Assembly (NCBI GenBank): GCA_902787715.1
Contig: CADAHQ010000001.1
Span: 248,001-312,000 of the forward strand
DNA length: 64,000 nucleotides
Direction: 5' to 3'
Source of the DNA: an uncultured Lachnospiraceae bacterium
GTDB taxonomy: Bacteria > Bacillota > Clostridia > Lachnospirales > Lachnospiraceae
A program made the translations under genes and the position numbers. Below the pieces are notes generated by a model, which saw nothing but the letters and a program-made list of their open reading frames with translations, did not search any database and was not told where the DNA came from. Shown here in pieces: positions 43,159 to 52,032 of this stretch (position 1 is the first letter of the stretch; each line of letters begins with the position of its first letter).

Positions 43159-43962
43159 TCAGACGAAAAATGTCACCAACAGAAGATATACTGCCGGCGC
43201 CGTCACGATTACGCTGTCGAACCTGTCGAGGACACCGCCGTGGCCGGGAATGAGTGTGCCGTAATCCTTAATCTTGTGCTGCCGCTTGATTCCGGAGGCA
43301 GCCAGATCCCCGAACTGCGAAAGGATCGATGCGCAGGCGCCGATAATCGGAAGTGCAATCAAAGGATTGCCAACCGCCGTGAGCTTGTCTTGGAAAATCA
43401 GGGCAAATACCCACGCAAGAAGCGCTGCTCCGAGCACGCCGCCGACACATCCTTCCACGGATTTCTTCGGGCTTAATACAGGAAATGCCTTGTGCTTTCC
43501 CATAAGTTTTCCGACGCAGTATGCGCAGGTGTCCGAGCCCCAGGCTCCGAGGAATACCATCCACACGAGGTACACGCCGCTGTCTAAGCCGCGGATTCGG
43601 TAGATGCAGCACAGCATCATCGCCACGTAGAAGATTCCGAAGAAAGCCGCAAGCACTTCGGTAAACTGAAATCTCGGATAACCGATGACGAAGGTCACCA
43701 AAAGCACCAGCACAAAGCACAGCACCGAAGGCCGAATCGCCTCCTCGTACCCAAGAGAAATCAGCAGAAAATATCCGATTGCCGCCGCGTAGCAAAGAAG
43801 CGAGGGAGCCTTCCACTGCGCCTCAAACACGCGGTTTAATTCAAACATACCGATCAGGGAAATCAACAACAGAACGCCCCAAAGGACGTACCCCCCGAAG
43901 TAGATTGCCCCGAAAATAGCCAGCACCAGCAAGACACCGCTGAGCAAACGTTCCTTAAACAT
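43159..43962 (-). CDS. cdsA: Phosphatidate cytidylyltransferase
   Basis: 267 aa with about eight membrane helices. The C-terminal signature SGIKRQHKIKDYGTLIPGHG and GVLDRFDSVI is that of CdsA, which makes CDP-diacylglycerol from CTP and phosphatidic acid for phospholipid synthesis. ATG with GGAGGG upstream. In operon with uppS and dxr. Confidence 0.95.
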   Translation of the reverse strand: MFKERLLSGVLLVLAIFGAIYFGGYVLWGVLLLISLIGMFELNRVFEAQWKAPSLLCYAAAIGYFLLISLGYEEAIRPSVLCFVLVLLVTFVIGYPRFQFTEVLAAFFGIFYVAMMLCCIYRIRGLDSGVYLVWMVFLGAWGSDTCAYCVGKLMGKHKAFPVLSPKKSVEGCVGGVLGAALLAWVFALIFQDKLTAVGNPLIALPIIGACASILSQFGDLAASGIKRQHKIKDYGTLIPGHGGVLDRFDSVIVTAPAVYLLLVTFFV

Positions 43963-43976
43963 CCATGCCCTCCGAG

Positions 43977-44708
43977 TTAAACGCCGCCGAATCTGCGATC
44001 CCGACTCCCATAATAGTCGATCGCCTTCTGCAGCTCTTTTTTATTGAAATCCGGCCACAATACATCCGTAAAATAGAACTCCGTGTACGCTAACTGCCAC
44101 GGCAGGAAATTGGAGGTCCGCAGCTCGCCGCTGGTGCGAATCATCAGGTCCGGATACGGGATTCCCGCAGTGTCGAAGTAGGAGTAGAACAACGCCTCCG
44201 ACAACTCCTCCGGCTTCCTCTTGCCCGCAGCCACATCTTCGGCAAATGCCCGTGCAGCCCGTACAATCTCGTCTCTTCCGCCGTAGTTGATTGCCACCTG
44301 GAACTTTAAGCCCGTATTGGACGCGGAGACCTCCTCAAGCTTTTTGATGCTCTCGATTAAGTCTTCATCCAGAGCCGAGATATCGCCGATGACATGAACG
44401 CGCATATTGTTTTTGCTGCTTCTCTGGATACTGTCTTTCATGTACTTTCGAAGAAGCTTCATCAACGCGTCCACCTCGTCCTTCGGACGGGCCCAGTTCT
44501 CCGTGGAAAACGCATATATGGTCAGGTATTCAATTCCCAAATTAAAGGCATCCTCGCAGATCTGCTCTGCGACACGGCTGCCCTGAACGTGCCCCGCATT
44601 GCGCGGCAGCAAACGCTTCTTCGCCCAGCGTCCGTTGCCGTCCATGATGATGGCTACATGGCGCGGAACCGGCTTGTTCGATGTCTCTTCCGTTTTCTTG
44701 TCTTTCAT
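43977..44708 (-). CDS. uppS: Undecaprenyl diphosphate synthase (isoprenyl transferase)
   Basis: 243 aa. HVAIIMDGNGRWAKKRLLPR supplies the catalytic Asp; LTIYAFSTENWARPKDEVDA, VAINYGGRDEIVRAAR and DLMIRTSGELRTSNFLPWQL are the other cis-prenyltransferase motifs. It makes the C55 lipid carrier for cell-wall synthesis. The ATG at 44708 has AAAGGA eight bases upstream; a TTG seven codons before it overlaps that site and is rejected. It follows the frr terminator; no clear promoter was found in the 95 nt between. Confidence 0.95.
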   Translation of the reverse strand: MKDKKTEETSNKPVPRHVAIIMDGNGRWAKKRLLPRNAGHVQGSRVAEQICEDAFNLGIEYLTIYAFSTENWARPKDEVDALMKLLRKYMKDSIQRSSKNNMRVHVIGDISALDEDLIESIKKLEEVSASNTGLKFQVAINYGGRDEIVRAARAFAEDVAAGKRKPEELSEALFYSYFDTAGIPYPDLMIRTSGELRTSNFLPWQLAYTEFYFTDVLWPDFNKKELQKAIDYYGSRDRRFGGV

Positions 44709-44803
44709 CCGAAGTGTCCTTTCAAACAATATCCGTGCGCCCGCGTGACTCGCCGAAGTCCCGCCAAAGCGCAGTCAAACCGCACCCGCCAAAGCATCAT
44801 AGG

Positions 44804-44828
44804 AAAAGGGCGTCTGTGACGCCCTTTT
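44804..44828 (-). terminator. Intrinsic terminator of pyrH-frr
   Basis: Minus-strand RNA: AAAAGGGCGTC, loop ACA, GACGCCCTTTT: a perfect 11-bp stem whose U-rich 3' side ends in TTTTCC. It lies 48 nt past the frr stop. Confidence 0.85.
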
Positions 44829-44875
44829 GCAGTCAGTCCGTAAAACCCTTCTCCTGTCTGTCCGCCGAAACGGGA

Positions 44876-45424
44876 TTAAACCGTCATGATTTCCTTGGTC
44901 TTCTCCTCGACGGTCTTGTCGATGGTCTCGATGAACTTGTCGGTCATCTTCTGCGCATCGGTCTCCATCTTCTTGGTCTCGTCCTCGGAGATTTCCTTGC
45001 CGGCCTTCTTAATCGCGTCGTTGGCATCGCGGCGGATGTTGCGGATGGCAACCTTCGCTGCCTCGCCCTTCTTCTTTACATCCTTCGCAAGCTCCTTACG
45101 ACGATCCTCCGTAAGCTCAGGGAACGTAAGGCGGATAACCTTGCCGTCGTTGCTCGGGGTGATGCCGATGTCGGAAGCTAAAATCTGCTTCTCAATCTCC
45201 TTGATCATCTTCGATTCCCACGGCTGAATCATAATCACACGGGCCTCGGGAACGGAAACGTTCGCAACGCCCTGCAGATTCGTCTGGGTGCCGTAGTAAT
45301 CCACGCGGATCTTGTCAAGAAGGTGCGGATTCGCACGACCTGCGCGAATGTTCGCATACTCTTCCTTCAGGAAATCCAGTGTCTTCGTCATCGATGCCTC
45401 AAAAGGCTTCAAAATTTCGTTCAT
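44876..45424 (-). CDS. frr: Ribosome recycling factor
   Basis: 182 aa. It shows the RRF pattern: FLKEEYANIRAGRANPHLLD, ESKMIKEIEKQILASDIGI, VIRLTFPELTEDRRKELAKD. With EF-G it splits post-termination ribosomes. ATG with TAGGAGG upstream; it follows pyrH by 41 nt in one operon. Confidence 0.96.
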   Translation of the reverse strand: MNEILKPFEASMTKTLDFLKEEYANIRAGRANPHLLDKIRVDYYGTQTNLQGVANVSVPEARVIMIQPWESKMIKEIEKQILASDIGITPSNDGKVIRLTFPELTEDRRKELAKDVKKKGEAAKVAIRNIRRDANDAIKKAGKEISEDETKKMETDAQKMTDKFIETIDKTVEEKTKEIMTV

Positions 45425-45465
45425 ACCAATACCTCCTACTCCGTTATTCAGTCTCTATCGGGTTC

Positions 45466-46170
45466 CTACACCGTCACAATCGTGCCTGTGTTGGTCCCGG
45501 AAACATTCGTTACAATACTGTTCTCCTCGTTGAGGGAGAATACCAGGGTCGGAATGTTGTTTTCCATGCACATAACCGTTGCCGTGAGGTCTAATACCTT
45601 CAGCTTCCGGTCCAAAAGCTCCTGATACGAAACCGTGGTGTACTTCGTCGCGGTCGGGTCCGTCTTCGGGTCTCCGGTGTAAACGCCGTCCACCGCTCTC
45701 GCCATAACGATGGCGTTGCAATCCAGCTGGATGGCGCGAAGCGCCGTGGCCGTATCCGTGGAGAAGTAAGGATGTCCCGTGCCTCCCGCAAGGAAGATAA
45801 CCTTGCCGCTCTTCATGGCGGCAACCGCCTTGTCCTTGCTGAAAAGCTCGCTCACCGTTCCGCAGGCAAAGGGCGTGTAAATCTCGGTCTCGATACCGCA
45901 GCAGCGGCAGATTTCGGACATGTAGATGCAGTTCATGACCGTCGCCAGCATTCCGATGGAATCGGCCTTGGTGCGGTCGATGGTCTCGCTGCTTCTTCCT
46001 CTCCAGAAGTTCCCTCCGCCGATGACGATGGCAATCTGCGTACCGCCGTCCACAAGAGTTTTGATCTGCTTTGCGACCTCCATGCAGGTGGCCTCGTCAA
46101 AGCCGGTCTTCTTCTCCCCGGCGAGGGCCTCCCCGCTCAATTTCAAAAGAATTCGTGCGTAAGTGCTCAA
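45466..46170 (-). CDS. pyrH: UMP kinase
   Basis: 234 aa from a TTG start at 46170. It has the amino-acid-kinase fold of PyrH: RILLKLSGEALAGEKKTGFD, IAIVIGGGNFWRGRSSETID, VIFLAGGTGHPYFSTDTATA, DGVYTGDPKTDPTATKY. It makes UDP from UMP. Upstream in-frame ATG codons exist (46215, 46197), but only the TTG at 46170 has a strong Shine-Dalgarno (GGGAGG, six bases away) and gives the standard N terminus. First gene of the pyrH-frr operon. Confidence 0.94.
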   Translation of the reverse strand: MSTYARILLKLSGEALAGEKKTGFDEATCMEVAKQIKTLVDGGTQIAIVIGGGNFWRGRSSETIDRTKADSIGMLATVMNCIYMSEICRCCGIETEIYTPFACGTVSELFSKDKAVAAMKSGKVIFLAGGTGHPYFSTDTATALRAIQLDCNAIVMARAVDGVYTGDPKTDPTATKYTTVSYQELLDRKLKVLDLTATVMCMENNIPTLVFSLNEENSIVTNVSGTNTGTIVTV

Positions 46171-46218
46171 AGGTAACCTCCCGTTTAGCAAAGTCATTCT
46201 ACCTTCGCTCCGCAAACT

Positions 46219-46247
46219 ATTCTACCATACTCCGAAAATCAAATCAA
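46219..46247 (-). promoter_or_regulatory. Promoter of pyrH-frr
   Basis: Minus strand: -35 TTGATT (46242-46247), 17-bp spacer, -10 TAGAAT (46219-46224). Transcription would begin near 46212, just inside the longest reading frame, which supports the downstream start. Confidence 0.72.
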
Positions 46248-46261
46248 TAGAAATCGAACGA

Positions 46262-46282
46262 CCCCGGACAAATAAACCGGGG
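46262..46282 (-). terminator. Hairpin after the ABC transporter genes
   Basis: CCCCGG (46262-46267) pairs with CCGGGG (46277-46282), 32 nt past the second permease stop. The sequence after it on the minus strand is only moderately T-rich. Confidence 0.55.
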
Positions 46283-46313
46283 CCGAAACGATATATGGTA
46301 TATGTTTGCGCAA

Positions 46314-47195
46314 TCACTCTTTTACGCCGCCGACGGAAACACCGCCGACAATCTTCCTTGCGAAGAAGACATACACGACGATGACCGGCAGTACGGACAA
46401 TGCCATTGCGACATACTGGAAGCCGAAATCCTTGTCCTTCTCCGTTGCGGAACGCAGCGTATAGATAAGGATGGGAAGCGTTCGCTTCTTGCTGCTCGAA
46501 AGAATCATCGCGGGCATATAGTAGTTGTTCCAGCTTGCGACAAAAGCAAAAATCAACTGTACCGCAAGGGCCGGCTTCATGAGCGGGAACACAATGCGGT
46601 TTAAGATGCTGATTTCCATGCAGCCGTCGATTCGCGCCGCCTCAATCAAAGACATCGGCAGGTTGCTCTTCATATATTGAACAATATAGAAATACGTGAT
46701 CGGCGACATGATGGAAGGAACAATCAGCGGGATGAAGCTGTCCTTTAAGTTCAGCGTGTCCACGACCAAACGATAGAAACCGAGGGACGTAACCTGCGTC
46801 GGAATCATCATGATTGCGAGGATGAACACATGAACGGCTTTTTTTCCTTTAAAGTTGTATGCGTGAACGGCAAATGCCGTCATCATCGAAAAATAAACAG
46901 TGAGAATGGAGGACGCAAATGCAACAAACGCGCTGTTCAGAATACCTCTCGGAAAATCGAGAGTACTTGTAAACAACTTCTTCAGGTTGTCGATCAGATT
47001 ATCGCCCGGGACAAAGGAGATCCGGGCCGTAATCTCGGAATGAGCGCGCGTCGCATTGATAAACAACAGGTAGAACCAGATAAGACACATCAAGCTGAGG
47101 AGCACCAGCACGACATAGGCAATCACGCGAATCGTACCCATTCCCATGGACTTCTTGACCGTATAGTTAGCGTCAAGTTTTGTTTTTTCTGCCAT
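46314..47195 (-). CDS. Carbohydrate ABC transporter permease (MalG type)
   Basis: 293 aa with six membrane segments. The EAA loop that contacts the ATPase is seen as SLIEAARIDGCMEISILNRI followed by VFPLMKPALAVQ. It pairs with the MalF-type permease 13 nt upstream to form the membrane channel. GAGGAGGTG precedes the ATG. No ATP-binding subunit is encoded nearby, so a shared MsiK/UgpC-type ATPase elsewhere is probably used. Confidence 0.92.
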   Translation of the reverse strand: MAEKTKLDANYTVKKSMGMGTIRVIAYVVLVLLSLMCLIWFYLLFINATRAHSEITARISFVPGDNLIDNLKKLFTSTLDFPRGILNSAFVAFASSILTVYFSMMTAFAVHAYNFKGKKAVHVFILAIMMIPTQVTSLGFYRLVVDTLNLKDSFIPLIVPSIMSPITYFYIVQYMKSNLPMSLIEAARIDGCMEISILNRIVFPLMKPALAVQLIFAFVASWNNYYMPAMILSSSKKRTLPILIYTLRSATEKDKDFGFQYVAMALSVLPVIVVYVFFARKIVGGVSVGGVKE

Positions 47196-47208
47196 ACCGC
47201 ACCTCCTC

Positions 47209-48150
47209 TCACTCTTCGTCTTTTACCATGAACTTGTAAACAACAACACTCAGAATACCGGTTATGAACAAAAGCATAACGGAAAGAGCACCGGCGGAAC
47301 CGTAGTTTTTGCTCTTGCTGATGTATTTGGCGAGACGCATGATTACCGTCTCTGCCGCAGGTACATTCAGCGAGAAAATGTCCTTGCTCATGGGCATTCC
47401 GGAGGACTTGGTTACAACCTCGGGAACATCATACATCTGGATACCGCCGATTAAGGAGGTAATCAAAACGTAAATGAGAATCGGCTTCAAAATCGGAAGC
47501 GTAATCTTCCGGAACACCTGGAACTGGCTCGCGCCGTCAACCTCCGCCGCTTCAAACAGCGACTCGTTGATGCCCATGATACCGGCCATCAACAATATGG
47601 TCGTGTTGCCGAACCACATGATAAAGTTGATAAAGGCAACGAGAGAACGGGTCGGTCCGATATGGAAGAAGAAATCATATTCCGGACTCATTCCGAATGC
47701 TTCGCAAATCTGATGAACCGGGCCGCCGCGGGAGAACATGGTAAAGAACATCATACCGAAGGCAATTGCCATGATGAGGTTCGGCAGGTAGATTACCGCT
47801 TTGAAAAAACCTGCGCCGCGGATGCGGAGCCGGTTGTTGGCAAACCAGGAAGCCAGCAAAAGCGAGAACACAATCTGCGGGATGAAGCCCAAAATCCACA
47901 TCACCATCGTATTAAAGAACAGGCGCGCAGTCTCGGGTGTGAATAACTCTTTGTAATTCTTCAATCCCGCAAACTTGTTGACATAGTCAAAATCTGTCTG
48001 CGAGAAATAGTGGTCGAAGAAGCTGAAATAAATGGTCTGAATCAACGGCCAAAAAGAAAAAACCAGGAAGGCAACGAAGAAGGGAATCAAAAAGATATAG
48101 CCCCACTTGTCCTTTCCCAGTTTCGAATGTTTCTTAACTGTTTCGTTCAT
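47209..48150 (-). CDS. Carbohydrate ABC transporter permease (MalF type)
   Basis: 313 aa with six to seven membrane segments. The EAA loop reads NESLFEAAEVDGASQFQVFR, then KITLPILKPI. The N-terminal LIPFFVAFLVFSFWPLIQTI is the typical first helix of MalF/UgpA proteins. It sits between the binding-protein gene (158-nt gap with a large hairpin) and the MalG-type permease. Confidence 0.92.
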   Translation of the reverse strand: MNETVKKHSKLGKDKWGYIFLIPFFVAFLVFSFWPLIQTIYFSFFDHYFSQTDFDYVNKFAGLKNYKELFTPETARLFFNTMVMWILGFIPQIVFSLLLASWFANNRLRIRGAGFFKAVIYLPNLIMAIAFGMMFFTMFSRGGPVHQICEAFGMSPEYDFFFHIGPTRSLVAFINFIMWFGNTTILLMAGIMGINESLFEAAEVDGASQFQVFRKITLPILKPILIYVLITSLIGGIQMYDVPEVVTKSSGMPMSKDIFSLNVPAAETVIMRLAKYISKSKNYGSAGALSVMLLFITGILSVVVYKFMVKDEE

Positions 48151-48209
48151 AGATATCTCTCCGTTAGGGAATCAGCGCAAAAGGAATAATTTGGAGAAGT
48201 GTTCAAACA

Positions 48210-48262
48210 CAGAGTTTTCATTGTAATACCGGATGCCCCGCAGGGCATCCGGTAAAACTCTG
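48210..48262 (-). repeat. Long hairpin between binding-protein and permease genes
   Basis: Minus-strand RNA: CAGAGTTTT + ACCGGATGCCC, loop TGCG, GGGCATCCGGT, 9-nt bulge, AAAACTCTG. The inner stem is 11 bp and the outer 9 bp. No T-run follows directly, so it is more like a message-stabilising or attenuating hairpin than a full terminator. Confidence 0.75.
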
Positions 48263-48308
48263 GTTTACTCTGCTGCTCTATAGCAGCGACTCAGGAAAAG
48301 AATACTGA

Positions 48309-49667
48309 TTAGCGGCCAATCTTGTCCGTCTTCAGATCCGGATAAACGGTCTTAATCTTAACCTTGAATGCTTCGATCGCTTCGTCAAGCGTAGCATTGC
48401 CGAGGAAGTACTCCTTCATGCAAGCCTGGAAGTTCTCGTTGCAACCCTGATCATAAGCACTTGCGTACTTGATGCTGATCTTGTTTGCACCCTCTGCCAA
48501 AACGCCGTAGAGGTTCTGTCCGCCGAGGTACTTGTTGCCGATGCTAGAGTCAGCTGCAAGCTTCTCCATAGCCGGCTTATCGTTTACGAAATCGGAGAAC
48601 GTCTGAGCAAGCTTAACAAGGATATCGGTGTCAGCCGTCATCTTGAGGATGATGTCCTTAACAAGCTCAGAGTTATCGGTACCGGTTGCAGCGCAAACCC
48701 AGGTGCCGCCCCAGAAGAATCCTTCCGGACCTACAGTGATGTGCCACTTGCCTGCATCACCGACAGAGTTCGGCTGATCGCAGTTCATGCAGAAATCGAT
48801 GAACCAAGCGGGTCCGAAGTAGCAGAACGTAGTTCCGTCCATGAAGAATCCCTGCTTCCAAGGACCTTCACCCCAAAGGGAATCCTTAAGGTTATATCCA
48901 TTGTCCGTAAACTTCTTGGTCTGATCAACCCAGTCCCAGATTCTCTTGTCAACAACTACGTTCTTGTCGGCATCAACCCACGCGGACGAAACGTTGTTGG
49001 AGAATACACGGAAGGAATCGTCAAAACCTGCAACCATCGCATAGCCAGCTTCCTTCATCTTGGCAGCCGTTGCTTCGAACGAAGCCCAGTCCTTAACCGC
49101 TTTCTGAACAATGTCAACATCGGAGGATCCGAGAACTTTCTCAGCGATGTCGGTTCTGTAGATAAGGCCTGCCGGGCATCCCTGCCAGGAAGCACCCTTC
49201 AGGTTACCCTTGGAGTCTGTTACGACATCCTGCGTATACTTGTACTGATTTGCAAGATCCTTGGAAACGTTGATGCCAAGATCTGCAAGGCTCATGGAAA
49301 CCGACGGCTCAACATACTTGAGTGCGTAGTCAGCCTCGATGAGGAAAAGGTCTACCTTATCATCGGCCTTTGCATCCTTCTGCTTACGAAGCGCCTCGTC
49401 GAGTGCGTTCTGATAAGCATTGTTTGCGTTGGGGGTAATGTTCCAAACAACCGTTACGTCGCCGATCTTACCCTTGCTGGAATCGCTGGAATCCTTCGTG
49501 TAACCGGGATACAGCTTCTCTACACGCTCTTTGAACTCTTCGTTCCAGCAGTAGATGTTCAGGACTTTGCCCTGAGCAGCCTCATCCTTCTTGCCGCAAG
49601 CTGCGAAGCAGCCGACCGTCAGCACGAGGATGAGCACCAAAGAGAGTACTTTTGCTACTTTCTTCAT
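48309..49667 (-). CDS. Sugar ABC transporter substrate-binding lipoprotein
   Basis: 452 aa. A lipoprotein signal (VLSLVLILVLTVGCFAACGK, cleavage before the Cys of FAAC) precedes a family 1-like binding protein: VLNIYCWNEEFKERVEKLYP, LFLIEADYALKYVEPSVSM, WQGCPAGLIYRTDIAEKVLG, EGFFWGGTWVCAATGTDN. The exact sugar is unknown; aromatic residues (many Trp and Tyr) fit an oligosaccharide. The ATG at 49667 has AAGGAG eight to nine bases upstream; the frame open to 49766 crosses the promoter. It leads the transporter operon. Confidence 0.92.
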   Translation of the reverse strand: MKKVAKVLSLVLILVLTVGCFAACGKKDEAAQGKVLNIYCWNEEFKERVEKLYPGYTKDSSDSSKGKIGDVTVVWNITPNANNAYQNALDEALRKQKDAKADDKVDLFLIEADYALKYVEPSVSMSLADLGINVSKDLANQYKYTQDVVTDSKGNLKGASWQGCPAGLIYRTDIAEKVLGSSDVDIVQKAVKDWASFEATAAKMKEAGYAMVAGFDDSFRVFSNNVSSAWVDADKNVVVDKRIWDWVDQTKKFTDNGYNLKDSLWGEGPWKQGFFMDGTTFCYFGPAWFIDFCMNCDQPNSVGDAGKWHITVGPEGFFWGGTWVCAATGTDNSELVKDIILKMTADTDILVKLAQTFSDFVNDKPAMEKLAADSSIGNKYLGGQNLYGVLAEGANKISIKYASAYDQGCNENFQACMKEYFLGNATLDEAIEAFKVKIKTVYPDLKTDKIGR

Positions 49668-49754
49668 GATGAACACTCCTTCACTTTTTTTACCATGGCG
49701 GTATTGCCACGATTTCCGGTCCGAAACACCCTCCGGGCGTCGGCCATCGTCGTC

Positions 49755-49783
49755 ACTATAACACACAATTTTGAAGGATGCAA
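49755..49783 (-). promoter_or_regulatory. Promoter of the ABC transporter operon
   Basis: Minus strand: -35 TTGCAT (49778-49783), 17-bp spacer, -10 TATAGT (49755-49760). The leader is about 80 nt. Confidence 0.75.
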
Positions 49784-49990
49784 TAGGAAATTCACAGTTT
49801 TTTCATGGTTTTTTCTGTACTCGAGTGAATTTTATGTCTAATTTAACCAAAATCATGCCGATTTTACCGCGGTTTGACTCACTATTTGTCACAGAAAAGA
49901 CGATGTTTCATCTTATTTTCGATTTCCGAGCCGAAAATGCGTCCAAATTTTCAATAATGCATTATGCTTCTTCTTTCCCCCGAAAAGCGT
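49784..49990. other. AT-rich intergenic stretch upstream of the transporter promoter
   Basis: About 200 nt, much more AT-rich than its surroundings, with runs of T and A (for example TTTTTTCATGGTTTTTTCTG). No open frame with a ribosome-binding site was found. It would fit an UP-element or regulator-binding region for the transporter promoter; no clear operator could be picked out. Confidence 0.4.
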
Positions 49991-49991
49991 T

Positions 49992-50025
49992 AAAAAAAGC
50001 GCCTTCGCATCGGCGAAAGCGCTTT
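49992..50025 (-). terminator. Intrinsic terminator of rpsB-tsf
   Basis: Minus-strand RNA: AAAGCGCTTTCGC, loop CGAT, GCGAAGGCGCTTT, followed by TTTTAAC. It has a 13-bp stem and lies 63 nt after the tsf stop. Confidence 0.9.
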
Positions 50026-50087
50026 TTCTGAATAGCATTTTTTTTACTTTTTGCGTTTTTTCGGGTTCGCGGTTCCGGTTTTCGGAA

Positions 50088-51017
50088 TTACTTGCCCATC
50101 TGCTTTGCAACTTCCTCTGCAAAGTTCTCCTCACGCTTCTCCATACCCTCACCGGTCTCGAAACGTACGAACTTCACAATGTCAAGATCCTTGGATACGC
50201 TTGCTACGTATGCAGCAACCTTCTTCTCCTGATCCTTAACATAGATCTGATCAACAAGGCAGATCTCCTTGAGCTCCTTGTCAAGACGGCCCGGAACGAT
50301 ACGCTCGATAACGATGTTCTCCGGCTTCGGCTTAGCGCTCTCAGCGTTCTCCTTCAGAGCTTCCTTCGTGATGATCTCGGTCTCGGAAGCGATGAAATCA
50401 GCGGAGATCTCCTCCTTGCGAACGTAAGCGGGCTTCATAGCGCAAACCTGCATTGCAACGTTCTTTGCGCACTCGATGGTAGCGTCGTTAGCCTCACCCT
50501 TCATCTGAACAAGGATGCCGAGCTTGCCGCCGTTGTGGATGTAGCTTACTACGAAGCCGTCCTCGGCAACAATCTTCTCGAAACGGCGGATGGAAAGCTT
50601 CTCGCCGATCACGGCAACAAGATTTGCAAGCGCCTCCTTGATGGAGATGGAAGCATCCTCACACCAGGGCTCTGCAAGGAAGCAGTCGATGCATGCAGCA
50701 TCCGTTTCAGCGGCCTGCTTTGCAACCTTGGCAACAAACTCCTGGAACTTCTCATTCTTAGCAACAAAGTCGGTCTCGGAGTTAACCTCAACAACAGACG
50801 CAACCTTGTTATCTGCAGTTACATAAGCAGCGCAGATGCCCTCAGCGGCAATTCTGCTCTCCTTCTTTGCAGCCTTGGCAAGTCCGTTCTCACGGAGCCA
50901 TACGACTGCCTTCTCCATATCGCCGTCAGTCTCGGTAAGTGCCTTCTTGCAATCCATCATGCCGGCACCGGTGGACTCACGGAGATCCTTAACCATGCTT
51001 GCTGTAATCGTAGCCAT
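50088..51017 (-). CDS. tsf: Translation elongation factor Ts
   Basis: 309 aa. The N-terminal MVKDLRESTGAGMMDCKKAL is diagnostic, with VEVNSETDFVAKNEKFQEFV in the core. It exchanges GDP on EF-Tu. Two in-frame ATGs are close together; the one at 51017 is seven bases from TAGGAG, the earlier one (51023) only one base away, so 51017 is chosen. It follows rpsB by 50 nt. Confidence 0.96.
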   Translation of the reverse strand: MATITASMVKDLRESTGAGMMDCKKALTETDGDMEKAVVWLRENGLAKAAKKESRIAAEGICAAYVTADNKVASVVEVNSETDFVAKNEKFQEFVAKVAKQAAETDAACIDCFLAEPWCEDASISIKEALANLVAVIGEKLSIRRFEKIVAEDGFVVSYIHNGGKLGILVQMKGEANDATIECAKNVAMQVCAMKPAYVRKEEISADFIASETEIITKEALKENAESAKPKPENIVIERIVPGRLDKELKEICLVDQIYVKDQEKKVAAYVASVSKDLDIVKFVRFETGEGMEKREENFAEEVAKQMGK

Positions 51018-51067
51018 AGTCATTCTCCTATCCGGGGTAGTCCCCAATCATATTCAGAATATTGAAA

Positions 51068-51814
51068 TTACTGCTCCGAAGCCTCGTCCTTGCTCTCTTC
51101 TGCTTCGCTCTCGGTGTTGTCCACAAGCTCCTCGCCCTGGTTCGCCTCGATAACAGCATCAGCCATCTTGCCGACGATCAACTTAACGGCGCGGATTGCG
51201 TCGTCGTTGCCCGGGATGACATAGTCGAGCTCATCGGGATCGCAGTTCGTGTCGGCGATACCGATCAACGGGATGTTAAGGGAATGAGCTTCCTGAACGC
51301 AGATGCGCTCCTTCTTAGGATCAACTACGAAGATAGCGTCCGGAATCTGGGTCATATCCTTGATACCGCCGAGGTTCTTCTCCAGCTTCTCCCACTCCTT
51401 CTTGATGCCGATAACTTCCTTCTTGGGAAGAACGTCAAAGGTGCCGTCCTGGGACATCTTCTCAATCTCCTTCAGACGAGCGATACGGGAACGGATCGTC
51501 TTGAAGTTCGTCAGCATACCGCCGAGCCAACGCTCGTTTACAAAGTACATACCGCAGCGCTCAGCCTCGCTCTTGATGGAGTCCTGTGCCTGCTTCTTCG
51601 TTCCTACGAAGAGAATCTTGCCGCCCTCGGCAACGATGTTCTTCACCGCTGCGTAAGCCTCGTCCACCTTGCCTACCGACTTCTGAAGGTCGATGATGTA
51701 GATACCGTTTCTCTCGGTATAGATGTACGGAGCCATCTTAGGGTTCCAGCGTCTCGTCTGGTGACCGAAATGTACACCGGCCTCCAGCAGTTGTTTCATT
51801 GAGATTACACTCAT
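51068..51814 (-). CDS. rpsB: 30S ribosomal protein S2
   Basis: 248 aa. [40 protein letters not shown] and [20 protein letters not shown] are exact S2 signatures. The ATG at 51814 has CGGAGG seven bases upstream. The C-terminal ~20 residues are acidic and variable. The leader from the promoter at 51916-51944 is about 95 nt, long enough for the S2-type autoregulatory leaders known in Firmicutes, though no specific fold was established. Confidence 0.97.
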   Translation of the reverse strand: MSVISMKQLLEAGVHFGHQTRRWNPKMAPYIYTERNGIYIIDLQKSVGKVDEAYAAVKNIVAEGGKILFVGTKKQAQDSIKSEAERCGMYFVNERWLGGMLTNFKTIRSRIARLKEIEKMSQDGTFDVLPKKEVIGIKKEWEKLEKNLGGIKDMTQIPDAIFVVDPKKERICVQEAHSLNIPLIGIADTNCDPDELDYVIPGNDDAIRAVKLIVGKMADAVIEANQGEELVDNTESEAEESKDEASEQ

Positions 51815-51915
51815 GATAATACCTCCGATTGGTTTGTTCTTCCGCGCAGCCAAAAAGGCATACCCGCATAGGGGAACCGGCCTTCCGACGGCAGCGCGTG
51901 CTTAGTGACTTTGGC

Positions 51916-51944
51916 AGTATAGCACAGCTTTTTCAAGGTTTCAA
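51916..51944 (-). promoter_or_regulatory. Promoter of rpsB-tsf
   Basis: Minus strand: -35 TTGAAA (51939-51944), 17-bp spacer, -10 TATACT (51916-51921) with an extended TGC before it. Confidence 0.8.
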
Positions 51945-51965
51945 GCGAAAAATGCGGATTTCCGC

Positions 51966-52005
51966 AAAAAAACAGGCCGCATCCGCTTAAATTCGGGTGC
52001 GACCT
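51966..52005 (-). terminator. Intrinsic terminator of codY
   Basis: Minus-strand RNA: AGGTCGCA (52005-51998) pairs with TGCGGCCT (51981-51974) with one G-U pair, with an added CCG/CGG inside, followed by GTTTTTTTG. Confidence 0.88.
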
Positions 52006-52032
52006 TTCATTTTTCTTCATTTTCGGGCGGTT

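Noticed and set aside
49784-49990. CodY-binding site or small RNA in the AT-rich gap
   Set aside because: An AATTTTC half-site exists but the second half is absent, and no promoter-terminator pair delimits an RNA.
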